From: CAUZFZ01 sp963579025
Lineage (GTDB): Bacteria; Planctomycetota; Planctomycetia; Planctomycetales; Planctomycetaceae
Direction: 5' to 3'
Length of the DNA stretch: 12,670 nt
Assembly: GCA_963579025.1 (NCBI GenBank)
Contig: CAUZFZ010000227.1
Span: 1 to 12,670 of the forward strand
In this document: piece by piece, positions 1 to 7,733 of the stretch
How the letters are laid out: each line of letters begins with the position of its first letter
Numbering within the stretch: position 1 is the stretch's first letter
Notes under the pieces: generated by a model
Database searches by the model: none
What the model was told of the DNA's origin: nothing
The model's input: only the letters and a program-made list of their open reading frames with translations
Position numbers and translations under genes: made by a program

Positions 1-3
1 GAG

Positions 4-273
4 TCAGTTCAAAGCCAGTCGCACCAGCCCCATCGTCCGAGCAAAACCCTCCTCACTCCGCTCTGAGCCCCAAAATCCCCGAGGAGACAGACCGTCCGGG
101 AATTGCTGCTGCCACGTCTGTTCGCGTTGTTGGTCAAATGCCTTAAACGTACGGTTAGTTGCCTGTTTGAAGCGGCCATTCACCTCGGCACGGACTTCGT
201 CGGCTGCTGATGCTTTGGGCGCCCACACAGTTGTAGCGATGAGAAACAGGATGGCTGATGAATATGTTCGCAT
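4..273 (-). CDS. Small exported protein of unknown function, C-terminus encoded by the terminal repeat
   Basis: This 89-residue protein is not one I recognise. The frame is open further upstream to 354, but the ATG at 273 is chosen because it places a clean signal peptide at the start: MRTYS, a hydrophobic stretch (AILFLIATTVW), then APKASA before ADEV, a plausible signal peptidase I site near residue 23. The first part of the mature chain (about residues 24-55) is polar and likely helical, rich in Gln, Arg and Lys. The last 33 or so residues, from QQFPDGLSPRG to the end, are encoded by the 100-bp repeat found again at the other window end. The C-terminus may therefore be a repeat-derived tail rather than an ancestral domain. 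The gene follows the DUF1501 gene on the same strand with a hairpin between them. No Shine-Dalgarno motif is evident. Coding status is moderately likely; function is unknown. Confidence 0.5.
   Translation of the reverse strand: MRTYSSAILFLIATTVWAPKASAADEVRAEVNGRFKQATNRTFKAFDQQREQTWQQQFPDGLSPRGFWGSERSEEGFARTMGLVRLALN
10..109 (-). repeat. Left copy of exact 100-bp inverted repeat
   Basis: Positions 10-109 are the exact reverse complement of 12571-12670, checked base by base with no mismatch. Identity stops at the inner edge: the base after 109 differs from the base next to 12571, and flanking sequence does not match. The outer edge cannot be fixed because the other copy runs into the window end, so the repeat may be longer than 100 bp. 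Read on the minus strand, this copy is in frame with the small exported protein and supplies its C-terminal third. Confidence 0.95.
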
Positions 274-379
274 GAAGATTCCGTTTACTGGATACGACGC
301 AAGGTCAGAATTGCTGGAAGGCTCCACCATGTGCCTTGATAGGCCACTCGTCAACGCAGGTGTCGGCCGAGAATTGCAT

Positions 380-400
380 GTGAGCCGCCAGTAGGCTCAC
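380..400 (-). terminator. Hairpin downstream of the DUF1501 gene, possible terminator or processing site
   Basis: GTGAGCC (380-386) and GGCTCAC (394-400) form a perfect 7-bp stem with a 7-nt loop, 28 bp past the DUF1501 stop codon in the direction of transcription. There is no clear run of T after the stem, so a classic intrinsic terminator is not shown. It lies between the DUF1501 gene and the small exported gene and may partly separate their expression. Confidence 0.4.
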
Positions 401-428
401 GCACGCCCACCGCTCGCCTGCCGGTCGT

Positions 429-1856
429 TCAAGCGTGCTGCAGAAGCTCACGCACAACCCGGCCATGCACGTCGGTCAAACGAAAATCACGACCGGCGTA
501 GTTATACGTCAATTGTTCGTGATTCATGCCGAGCAGATGCAGAATGGTCGCGTGCATGTCGTGCATGTGAACTTTGTTCTCAATCGACTTCGCACCGAAT
601 TTGTCGGTCGCTCCGAACGAGAAACCAGGTTTCACTCCGCCGCCGGCCAGCCACATTGTGAACCCGCCTGGATTGTGATCGCGTCCCGTACCGTTGTTCT
701 GCGCGTACGGAGTTCGACCGAATTCGCCGCCCCACCACACCAGCGTGTCTTCCAGCAGTCCACGCCGATTCAGGTCCTGAAGGAGTCCGGCGATCGGCTT
801 GTCGACTCGCTTTGCATGGAACTCGTGCTTCGGAAGATTGGAATGCTGGTCCCAGGCGGGGTTCGCGCCCGCATCACCGTAGGTCACTTGAATGTAGCGA
901 ACGCCGGCTTCGGCAAAACGCCGAGCCATCAGGCACTGCTGCCCGAAATCGTTCGTGTCCTTTTCGCCGATCCCGTACATCTTCTGAGTCGTCGCAGTCT
1001 CTTCAGCAAGATCAATGACATTTGGAGCGTTGTTCTGCATTCGCCACGCCAGCTCGTACGAATTCGCGACCGCTTCAAGTTCCGCATCACCGGCCCGCTG
1101 CTTCAATTGTTCGGCGTTCAACGACTGCAGCAACGCGAACTGGCGAGACTGTTCTCCTGGCACAAACTTCGCATTCACCAGGTCGCGGATCTTCGCATCC
1201 TTTGCAGGTCGTCCTGCAACACCCAGCGTCGTGCCCTGGAACCTGGGCGGAAGAAATGCCGTGCCATAGTTTCTGGCTCCACCGTTTCCAGGCGACGGAG
1301 CTATCGAAACGAATCCCGGCAAATTCTCATTCTCGCTGCCGAGACCATAATTCACCCATGCTCCCATCGACGGCCGAATGAAGTTGGTCGCCCCGCAATG
1401 CAGAAACAAAGTCGCCGGCCCGTGAGCGACGCCTTCGGTGTGCATGGAATGAACCATGCAGAATTTGTCCGCGTGCACGGCAGTCTGCTGAAACAGGTCC
1501 GACGCCCACAGCCCGCATTCGCCGTACTGACGGAACTTCCACAGCGGCTGCTTCACCGTCTGGCTGGTCCCTCGTTTCCCGGTGTTTGCCAGCGCCCGAG
1601 CATCATCGAAAGAGAACTTTTGCCCGTGTTTCTCGCTTAGAATCGGCTTGTAATCGAACGTATCGACATGACTTGGGCCTCCCTGCATGAAGAGGAAGAT
1701 CACCCGCTTCGCCCGCGGCAGATGATGCGGAACAGCAGGCGTCCCGCCCACTTCCTTCGCTGAAGCCCGATGAGCCAAACCAGCCAGCGCAATGGATCCA
1801 AATCCGCATGCTGCAGACGCCAGAGATTCGCGTCGGGAAATCGGTGGGACAATCAT
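429..1856 (-). CDS. DUF1501 family Tat-exported protein (alkaline-phosphatase-like fold)
   Basis: The 475-residue product matches planctomycete DUF1501 proteins along its whole length. ATG at 1856 is preferred over the adjacent TTG at 1859; a purine-rich GAGAG lies upstream. The N-terminus has a twin-arginine signal (SRRES, Arg 8-9) followed by a hydrophobic stretch ending near residue 33, so export by Tat in folded form is expected. Family motifs are seen in order: MQGGPSHVDTFD (about 57-68), GEFGRTP (about 377-383), GRDHNPGGF (about 391-399) and a C-terminal DMHATILHLLGM segment. These His/Asp-rich motifs resemble the metal sites of the alkaline phosphatase/sulfatase superfamily, but the reaction is not known. 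It begins 51 bp after the DUF1549/DUF1553 cytochrome gene on the same strand. This is a standard planctomycete pairing and most likely one operon. Confidence 0.93.
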   Translation of the reverse strand: MIVPPISRRESLASAACGFGSIALAGLAHRASAKEVGGTPAVPHHLPRAKRVIFLFMQGGPSHVDTFDYKPILSEKHGQKFSFDDARALANTGKRGTSQTVKQPLWKFRQYGECGLWASDLFQQTAVHADKFCMVHSMHTEGVAHGPATLFLHCGATNFIRPSMGAWVNYGLGSENENLPGFVSIAPSPGNGGARNYGTAFLPPRFQGTTLGVAGRPAKDAKIRDLVNAKFVPGEQSRQFALLQSLNAEQLKQRAGDAELEAVANSYELAWRMQNNAPNVIDLAEETATTQKMYGIGEKDTNDFGQQCLMARRFAEAGVRYIQVTYGDAGANPAWDQHSNLPKHEFHAKRVDKPIAGLLQDLNRRGLLEDTLVWWGGEFGRTPYAQNNGTGRDHNPGGFTMWLAGGGVKPGFSFGATDKFGAKSIENKVHMHDMHATILHLLGMNHEQLTYNYAGRDFRLTDVHGRVVRELLQHA

Positions 1857-1907
1857 CAAGGTTTCTCTCGCACAGTCAATGAAACGAAAATCAGCTGCCA
1901 GACTTCG

Positions 1908-4724
1908 TCAATAAACGTATCGAAAATCCACGGACGCAAGCAAAACCTGAACAACTTGCGCCCAGCGTTTCGATGCGTTTCCATCGCCGTCGTGAAGAAA
2001 CTCCTGCGTCGATTCCAGTTCACCCGCAGTCGGAATTCGCCCGAGTATCGATCGAAACGCAAACTTCAATCGCTGATCGTCGTCGGCTTCCATTTTGACC
2101 AACCGTCGCGCAGTCTCCTCCGCCTGAATCAGAACGAATGGGTTATTCATCATGAACAACGCCTGCGGAGCCACGCTGCTGACGTCACGTTTCCCCTTCG
2201 TGAAACTAGGGTTCGCAAAATCGAACGCATCGAAAATGTCCGGCAGCGAATTTCGAAACACCGGCCAGTACACCGCGCGACGATTCGACTCATGACGATA
2301 GTTGTAATCGTTGCCCGTGCGTTCCCGTATGGTTGAACCGCCCGTTGCCGAATCCAACTGCCCGCTGATCATCAACATCGCATCGAGCAGACATTCCGCG
2401 TCAAGCCGTCGCCGATTTGCTCTCCACAACAGACGATTGTCCGGGTCAATTGAAAGACCATCGTCACTGCTGGCCGACGACTGTTGATAAGTCTGTGACA
2501 ATGCAATTTCGCCAATCAGTTTTTTTACCGACCAGTTCTGTTCAACAAACCGACGAGCCAGATAATCCAGCAACTCCGGGTGGGAGGGCGTCTCGCCCGT
2601 CGTCCCGAAGTTGTCAGTGGTTCGAACAATTCCGCTGCCGAACAACCAGTGCCAGATTCGGTTGACCATCACTCGAGCTGTCAAAGGATTGTTCGCTCGC
2701 ACGATCCAATCGCCGAGTTCTTTCCGTCCGCTCTGCTTGCCGGGCAGTTCAAACGAAGGCGAACCGGAGGCCACCTGCAGAAATCCTCGAGGCGCTGTCT
2801 CGCCGAGATTGTGGACGTTTCCGCGAATGTGAATCTTCGTATCTTCAATCTTCGATTCTTCCTGGATCGAAAGATATTTCGGCTGAACCGGCTTCTGCTT
2901 CTGAAGTTCGCCCATCTCCTTCGTAAGCGTTGCCAGTTGATCGACCAGCACTTTCTTTTCCGCCGGAGTCTTGTCCGCTATGTCAGACTTCGCGATCGCG
3001 CCTGAATCGGGTTTCAACTGACCTATGGGAATGAACTGAACCGCATCAACCGTAATAACGCCCGTCGTTCCCTCATTGGAAATCGACACATAACCGGTTG
3101 CATCCTTGTCGAAATGGAACTGCCCAAGCGACGTAAACGTGCCGTCCACTTCAGGTCGCTTTGTCTGATCGACAGAGACCGTTTTCGCCTCATCAATGCT
3201 GACGATTCGCACGGGCACGTTCCGGCAACGACCAGCCGAGTGTGAGTACGCCAGTCGCACCTCATATTCCGCCTCTTCGGACAGGTCGGGACGAAACAGA
3301 ATCCTGCACGCCCCCTTCGGCCGTCCGCTGTCGTGCCGGTACCCGTCCGCCACGTAGGGTTTTGAATAAGTCGATTTCACCCAGTCGCCCGACTGTTCCG
3401 CCTGTGTATCGTCTACAACAACGCCGGGTAGTGACGACACCGGAATGGAATTACGACTCGAAGCTGTCTTCTGACTGGGGCCGATTTCCGCTTTCAATGC
3501 ACCAATCCGAGCCTGCAGCCGCGTCACCTCGGCGGTGTGTTCGTCAAGCCGTTTCTGCAAATCGGGTCCGGCAGGCAACGGTAATTCGATCCACTGCGAA
3601 ACGTTCGAATGATTTAACGTCTTCGTGCTGCGAAGAATTCCCGCCAGCGCGTAGTAGTCGGCAGTAGGAATGGGATCGAATTTGTGATCGTGACAGCGAG
3701 CACACCCGATTGTCTGAGCCAGAAACGCCCGACCGATGGTGTCGAGCTGTTCGTCCACAACATCCATGCGCAGTTTGGCTTTGTCCTGGTCTTCCAGATT
3801 CGAATTACCCAGCGCGAGAAACCCCGTCGCGATCCGCTGTCGAATCTCTTCGTCACGAGACTCCGCCGAAAGCAAATCGCCAGCCAGTTGTTCAACGACG
3901 AACTTCGCAAAGGACCGGTCCTGATTAAACGAATCAATCACGTAATCGCGATACCGCCACGCCTCGGGAAGGATGAACCCTCGCAGAGTGATGGAATCCG
4001 CATATCGAGCCACATCCAGCCAGTGACGGCCCCAGCGTTCACCAAACGCGGGACTCGCCAGCAATTCGTCGACCACTTCTTCCGTCGCCGTCGGAGATTC
4101 GCTGGTCACAAACGCATCAATCTGATCAACCGTCGGCGGCAGGCCAGTCAAATCGAAGTACAGGCGGCGAATCAGAACTTCGCGTGATGCCGGCTCGTTT
4201 CCAGATAATCCTTCCTCGTCCAGACGATTCTGAATCAGTGCATCGATTGAAGCGTTCTCCGGCACATTCAACGGACGATATGCCCAGTGCCTTCGACCTT
4301 CCTCAAGATCAACCCCGTCGGCAGCCTTCGCAATGCCGCCCTCGCGCGGGTCAGCAGCTCCACGGTTAATCCACGTTTCGAAATCAGCGATCACAGCGTC
4401 CGGCAGTTTTCCAGCCGGCGGCATTTCGAACGATTCGAACTTCAATGCTTCAATCAGAAGACTCTCACTGGCCTTACCTGGAACGATCGACGGCCCGCTC
4501 TCTCCTCCAGCCAGCAACCCATTGCGAAAGTCGACACGCAATCCGCCACGTAACTTTTTCGCGACCAACGATTCCTCGCCATGACATTCATAGCAGTGCT
4601 TAATCAGAATCGGCCGGATCTTTTTCTCAAAGAAATCCAGATCGGCGGCGGCGAATTCCGGAGTATCCGCAGCCGGCACGACGCCAGCAGCAAAGATCAG
4701 TATTACGAGAATGCGGCAGCACAT
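1908..4724 (-). CDS. Planctomycete cytochrome c protein PSCyt1-DUF1549-DUF1553 with inserted golvesin-like domain
   Basis: This 938-residue exported protein starts with a short signal peptide (MCCRILVILIFAAGVVPA). Next is a PSCyt1 cytochrome-c-like domain with haem motif CYECH (44-48) and a possible distal Met in the MPP motif (101-103). DUF1549 spans about 155-365 and carries a second CxxCH, CARCH (341-345). DUF1553 spans about 668-930 with motifs such as NPLTARVMVNRIWHWLFG. Between them, about 435-567, is an extra beta-rich domain (VVVDDTQAEQSGDW at its start, DAVQF at its end) that fits the golvesin C-terminal-like fold. It is bordered by helical, probably coiled-coil segments at about 387-415 and 588-611. 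Length is normal to slightly long for the family. Two covalent haems and a location outside the cytoplasmic membrane are inferred. Redox role and partner are unknown; the DUF1501 gene follows by 51 bp. No Shine-Dalgarno motif precedes the ATG. Confidence 0.94.
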   Translation of the reverse strand: MCCRILVILIFAAGVVPAADTPEFAAADLDFFEKKIRPILIKHCYECHGEESLVAKKLRGGLRVDFRNGLLAGGESGPSIVPGKASESLLIEALKFESFEMPPAGKLPDAVIADFETWINRGAADPREGGIAKAADGVDLEEGRRHWAYRPLNVPENASIDALIQNRLDEEGLSGNEPASREVLIRRLYFDLTGLPPTVDQIDAFVTSESPTATEEVVDELLASPAFGERWGRHWLDVARYADSITLRGFILPEAWRYRDYVIDSFNQDRSFAKFVVEQLAGDLLSAESRDEEIRQRIATGFLALGNSNLEDQDKAKLRMDVVDEQLDTIGRAFLAQTIGCARCHDHKFDPIPTADYYALAGILRSTKTLNHSNVSQWIELPLPAGPDLQKRLDEHTAEVTRLQARIGALKAEIGPSQKTASSRNSIPVSSLPGVVVDDTQAEQSGDWVKSTYSKPYVADGYRHDSGRPKGACRILFRPDLSEEAEYEVRLAYSHSAGRCRNVPVRIVSIDEAKTVSVDQTKRPEVDGTFTSLGQFHFDKDATGYVSISNEGTTGVITVDAVQFIPIGQLKPDSGAIAKSDIADKTPAEKKVLVDQLATLTKEMGELQKQKPVQPKYLSIQEESKIEDTKIHIRGNVHNLGETAPRGFLQVASGSPSFELPGKQSGRKELGDWIVRANNPLTARVMVNRIWHWLFGSGIVRTTDNFGTTGETPSHPELLDYLARRFVEQNWSVKKLIGEIALSQTYQQSSASSDDGLSIDPDNRLLWRANRRRLDAECLLDAMLMISGQLDSATGGSTIRERTGNDYNYRHESNRRAVYWPVFRNSLPDIFDAFDFANPSFTKGKRDVSSVAPQALFMMNNPFVLIQAEETARRLVKMEADDDQRLKFAFRSILGRIPTAGELESTQEFLHDGDGNASKRWAQVVQVLLASVDFRYVY

Positions 4725-4870
4725 TGTGGCGGGATCACTTGGTTGAACGACGGAGGGGAGAGTGAAGACAGTCTAGGACGCTTCGGCCGCTGTTGTCACT
4801 CGCTATCGCTCTCTGAGTCTTTGCGAGGGATTGTCCCTCTAACGCAGTCCACAGAAGAAACACTTGATTT

Positions 4871-4900
4871 GAAACGCGGAGTTCGCAGAGACGCAGAGGA
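4871..4900. repeat. Purine-rich CGCAGAG-type segment, candidate dispersed intergenic repeat
   Basis: The segment reads GAAACGCGGAGTTCGCAGAG followed by ACGCAGAGGA, with CGCAGAG occurring twice 9 bp apart and a related CGCGGAG just before. From memory, very similar strings recur in intergenic regions of many environmental bacteria, including planctomycetes. Only one copy is visible in this window, so its dispersed nature is recalled rather than shown. Confidence 0.35.
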
Positions 4901-4983
4901 CCTTGGGCCGGAATCCATCCCGCCGCAACTGCAGTGCTGAGTACGACTTCGAGTTCCGCTGAGTTTTTCGACCCTACACGCTC

Positions 4984-5010
4984 GTAACCCACGCGACGGT
5001 GGGATCTTAC
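4984..5010. repeat. Imperfect hairpin in the spacer
   Basis: CCCAC (4988-4992) pairs with GTGGG (4999-5003) around a 6-nt loop. The outer GTAA (4984-4987) can pair with TTAC (5007-5010) across a 3-nt bulge. It lies about 90 bp past the stop codon of the propeller gene in the direction of transcription, without a T run. It could be a 3' processing signal, a weak terminator or part of a dispersed repeat. Confidence 0.35.
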
Positions 5011-5101
5011 GCGTCGGTCGTTGTTTTTGGCCCACGCCAGAGAGTTGTTCTCACACGCCCTCGCATTGACGGCAGGTGGCCGGGCGACGGGGCTGACGTT
5101 G

Positions 5102-6553
5102 TTACTCAAACTGAATCGAATACAGATCGGCGTCTTTCATAACAAAGCGTAGACGCAGGGTCTTGCCGGCCAACCTGCTGACGTCGCTGCCACTGCGCCA
5201 CGAAACTGACCGTTCGATTTCGTCCCCGATGATCCGGAGACAGTCATTCACCCCGAAGCCCGGAATCACTTTGCCGGCTGCGTCCTGAATCTCAACACGG
5301 ATGTCACCGGCGGCGGACGTCGCATAGTTGATCACCAACTGTCGGCCAGAGAAGGTCAGCGGCCTGGTGAGCATTTGGCCGCCACGGTAGGGCGCCGTGA
5401 CCGACGCGAAGCCATCGATCCGCAAGGTGAGCCGCTCAATATAAGCGGTCGGCTGGCCGAAGTGCCGTTTGACATAGACAGACATTTCGCGATCGCCGGT
5501 CGGCACAATCCCACGCGCCAGATAATTTGAGCGGGCGACCCAATCCTGCTTGTCCCCGCCCGGACGCAGCAACGATTCCATAAACGTTCTCTCGTAGCGA
5601 TTGCCACCACGACTGCTCAGCAGTACGCAGTCGGAAATCGCGCCACGCAGGTGACGGTAGTTTTCGAGCTTTGGAATGCCGATCTGTTTCTCTTGCGCGT
5701 CGCTTAGTGCGCGACCGCCGGGAAGGAAGCGGGCCGCCAATCCCAGGTAGATGTGAGGAGCCCGATAGTATGGCTCGGTTTGATTTGTGTAGAGATGCTC
5801 GGCCGGAGCATCGCCGAAATCCATTTCCACGGGTGGCGCCCAGCGGAGGAAATCCTGCGAGGTCGTGCGTGAGATCCAACGCACACCGTTCTTGAACGTG
5901 CGGAAGTAACAGACGTAGCACTGTTCGCTGCCGGACCAGAAGGCGTTGTTTTGTGAATCGAACTTGCCGCGGGTAATGATCGCTCGATCGCTCATCTTCT
6001 TCCAACGCAAGCCGTCGGCCGAGACAAAGGCAAACAAGCCTGCCGGCGGAAGCCCGCCGATCGCCTTGTAACGCTCCGACGAAGGCACGTCAGGACGCGT
6101 GTCGACAAAGGGCGCAAAGTTGACCGCACAGTGACCGACCCTGGCAAGGACCACATTGTTTTCGCGGGTGCCAAAGACTTCGAAAAAACTCAGGTTGGGC
6201 CGCGTCCAGGTGACCCCGTCGTCACTCTCGGCATAACAAACAACCTCCCGCGACTCGGGCGTTGGTATGAGCGGCGGTCGACCGCGGTAATACATTCTGT
6301 ATTTCCCTTGATCCAGAAACACCGTGATGTACGCACCGGTCTTTGGTTCCCAGGGGCGGTCCATCGCCAGAGCCACACCGGCGCGGCGTGGGTGGTGCAA
6401 CTTCAGCCGGGCGCCGTCGAGCCGGTCGATCAGATGCCTGTCCACAAACAGTTCTCGTCGAGACCCCATCTCGACCGGTTCCGCAGCGCAGGTCGCAGGC
6501 CAATGCAGGGTTGCAGCCAGTCCAATGACGATTGCATAGAAATACTGTTTCAT
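5102..6553 (-). CDS. Exported beta-propeller protein, glycosidase-like (GH32/GH43-type fold)
   Basis: The product has 483 residues from the ATG at 6553. That start is chosen over the upstream in-frame start at 6580 because it forms an ATGA overlap with the preceding gene and begins directly with a signal peptide (MKQYFYAIVIGLAATLHW, ending near residue 23 at TCA-AEP). Three blade-like repeats with Asp-box character are visible: SDDGVTW (110-116), SADGLRW (178-184) and SQDFLRW (232-238). Together with the LFVDRHLID start they suggest a five-bladed propeller like that of GH32/GH43 glycosidases. The last 115 or so residues (from about 370) look like a beta-sandwich that could bind carbohydrate. 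I cannot assign catalytic residues, so activity and substrate are unproven; a sialidase-like or purely binding role remains possible. It is translationally coupled to the isomerase gene. Confidence 0.72.
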   Translation of the reverse strand: MKQYFYAIVIGLAATLHWPATCAAEPVEMGSRRELFVDRHLIDRLDGARLKLHHPRRAGVALAMDRPWEPKTGAYITVFLDQGKYRMYYRGRPPLIPTPESREVVCYAESDDGVTWTRPNLSFFEVFGTRENNVVLARVGHCAVNFAPFVDTRPDVPSSERYKAIGGLPPAGLFAFVSADGLRWKKMSDRAIITRGKFDSQNNAFWSGSEQCYVCYFRTFKNGVRWISRTTSQDFLRWAPPVEMDFGDAPAEHLYTNQTEPYYRAPHIYLGLAARFLPGGRALSDAQEKQIGIPKLENYRHLRGAISDCVLLSSRGGNRYERTFMESLLRPGGDKQDWVARSNYLARGIVPTGDREMSVYVKRHFGQPTAYIERLTLRIDGFASVTAPYRGGQMLTRPLTFSGRQLVINYATSAAGDIRVEIQDAAGKVIPGFGVNDCLRIIGDEIERSVSWRSGSDVSRLAGKTLRLRFVMKDADLYSIQFE

Positions 6554-7443
6554 TGGTGCATTCCATTCGCCAGTGACCACCCGCTTTTCTGCAGGTGCGA
6601 TAGACCGGCGTCGTATTGTCGTTCGATCTCGTCCAGGGGCATGTCAAAGTATTCGAACTCGGTTGTGACATCTCCCTTGTAGCCGATCTCGTCGAGAGCC
6701 TTCCCGAAACGAGCAAAATCCACGACGCCCAGACCTGGCGTTAAGGTCAGGTTGTAGACCGGGTTGGGCGAGAGGGTGGGACGTTTAAACTTTCGATCCA
6801 GTTCCGGAGTCGAACGAGGCACTGAGTCGCGCAGATGGATATGGAGGAGCCGATGGCCGACGCGGTTGAGAAAATCGTCCAGGTCGTAACCGATCACGCC
6901 CCAGTGACTGCTGTCAATGAGCAGACCGACGTTGGCAAAGTCGAGTTGCTCCAGCACGGTGGTGACCGAGTCGCAGTCGTGGTGGACCAGATGCATGTGT
7001 GGCAGTTCCAGCAGCATCACCATGTTTTGTCGTGAGGCGTACTCGGCAAGCTGGGCGTAGGCATCGGTTGAGATTTTCCTCTCTTCGGACAGATCACCGC
7101 CAGCGCAGTGGCGTCCGAAGTGCATGGTCATCATCGGGATGCCCACGGCTTGAGCGTCAGAGATCTTCGCTTTGTATCCGTCGAGCCACTCTGCGATCGC
7201 GGCATCCTCACAGGAGCGGCCGATACCGGCATTCCAGTTCAGGGCGATGGGTGTCAGCCCGTAGTCGACGAACATCGCTTTGAGCTCAGTCGGTCGCGGG
7301 CTGCCGTTATTGAAGTGATAACAGTAACTGGCAAAACTGCCGATTTCGACGCGTTTGAAGCCGCAGGCTGCTTGCCGAGGCAGAGCTTCGAAAAGGGTAT
7401 AATGCGCGTAGGCTATCGAGGATGTGGCAGTGACAGTCGGCAT
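6550..7443 (-). CDS. Sugar phosphate isomerase/epimerase family protein (xylose isomerase-like TIM barrel)
   Basis: This 297-residue cytoplasmic protein fits the AP-endonuclease-2/xylose-isomerase-like TIM barrel family (PF01261). It starts at ATG 7443, with GGAG (7456-7453) nine bases upstream as a good ribosome binding site. It has no signal peptide. Likely metal ligands at the barrel mouth are Glu146 (LLELPHMH), Asp177 and His180 (LLIDSSHW), His203 (LHIHLRD) and Glu262 (TTEFEYF); His108 in MTMHFGRH may also contribute. Relatives isomerise, epimerise or dehydrate sugars, inositols or keto-sugar acids, and the substrate here cannot be read from sequence. Its stop codon overlaps the start of the exported propeller gene (ATGA), so the two are probably made together. 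This suggests handling in the cytoplasm of a product released outside. Confidence 0.85.
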   Translation of the reverse strand: MPTVTATSSIAYAHYTLFEALPRQAACGFKRVEIGSFASYCYHFNNGSPRPTELKAMFVDYGLTPIALNWNAGIGRSCEDAAIAEWLDGYKAKISDAQAVGIPMMTMHFGRHCAGGDLSEERKISTDAYAQLAEYASRQNMVMLLELPHMHLVHHDCDSVTTVLEQLDFANVGLLIDSSHWGVIGYDLDDFLNRVGHRLLHIHLRDSVPRSTPELDRKFKRPTLSPNPVYNLTLTPGLGVVDFARFGKALDEIGYKGDVTTEFEYFDMPLDEIERQYDAGLSHLQKSGWSLANGMHQ

Positions 7444-7599
7444 AGAAGGTGGCTCCGAACTGTGGCGGCTCCAGGCGGTATGGTCAAAATACTCTGCCGA
7501 CCATGAAGTTCAATGGCGGACGTCGGCTCGCTCAACGGGCGCTACTGATTCTTCGCCGATTCTGGCTCTTAATCTGGTGCAACCAGCTCTGCAGGATCC

Positions 7600-7680
7600 A
7601 CGACGCTGGTCGTCGCTCAGCAGCAAACGCTTTTTACCGAGTTTCTTCAGCAACGTCTCGATCTGGCCGTTCCGGAGTGG
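7600..7680 (-). pseudogene. Possible remnant of an integrase/transposase N-terminal region
   Basis: On the minus strand, one frame reads QIETLLKKLGKKRLLLSDDQ followed by RR. This resembles the region just after the first helix of integrase-type transposases common in planctomycetes, where a GKKRL...TDxQRR segment is usual. The similarity stops abruptly after RR, and a stop codon lies 15 codons upstream in the same frame. No DDE catalytic core, terminal repeat or target duplication is visible. The call rests on about 25 residues and could be chance. Confidence 0.28.
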
Positions 7681-7733
7681 TGTACGGACAGTCCATCCAA
7701 ACGCCGTATTCCCAACGTCCCCTCAGATTCCGG

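Larger units (their letters stand above)
4725..5101. other. 377-bp gene-free spacer with repeat-like segments
   Basis: The spacer lies between two minus-strand genes and must contain the leader of the cytochrome gene. Open frames here (for example 4735-5109 on the minus strand) lack a domain, a signal peptide or a ribosome binding site and read like translated intergenic repeat, so none is called. It holds an imperfect internal direct repetition of GCAGAG/CGCAGAG type near 4880-4898 and a hairpin at 4984-5010. No convincing sigma-70 promoter was found by eye. Confidence 0.6.

Noticed and set aside
274..354. N-terminal extension of the small exported protein to 354
   Set aside because: Starting at 354 would bury the signal peptide 27 residues inside the chain; the ATG at 273 gives a normal exported protein.
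435..1640. A 401-residue open frame on the plus strand
   Set aside because: It lies entirely opposite the DUF1501 gene, has no recognisable domain and is composed of Arg/Gln-rich text typical of antisense frames in GC-rich coding DNA.
4735..5109. A 124-residue minus-strand open frame in the spacer
   Set aside because: It has no ribosome binding site, signal peptide or domain, overlaps the end of the propeller gene, and runs through repeat-like sequence.
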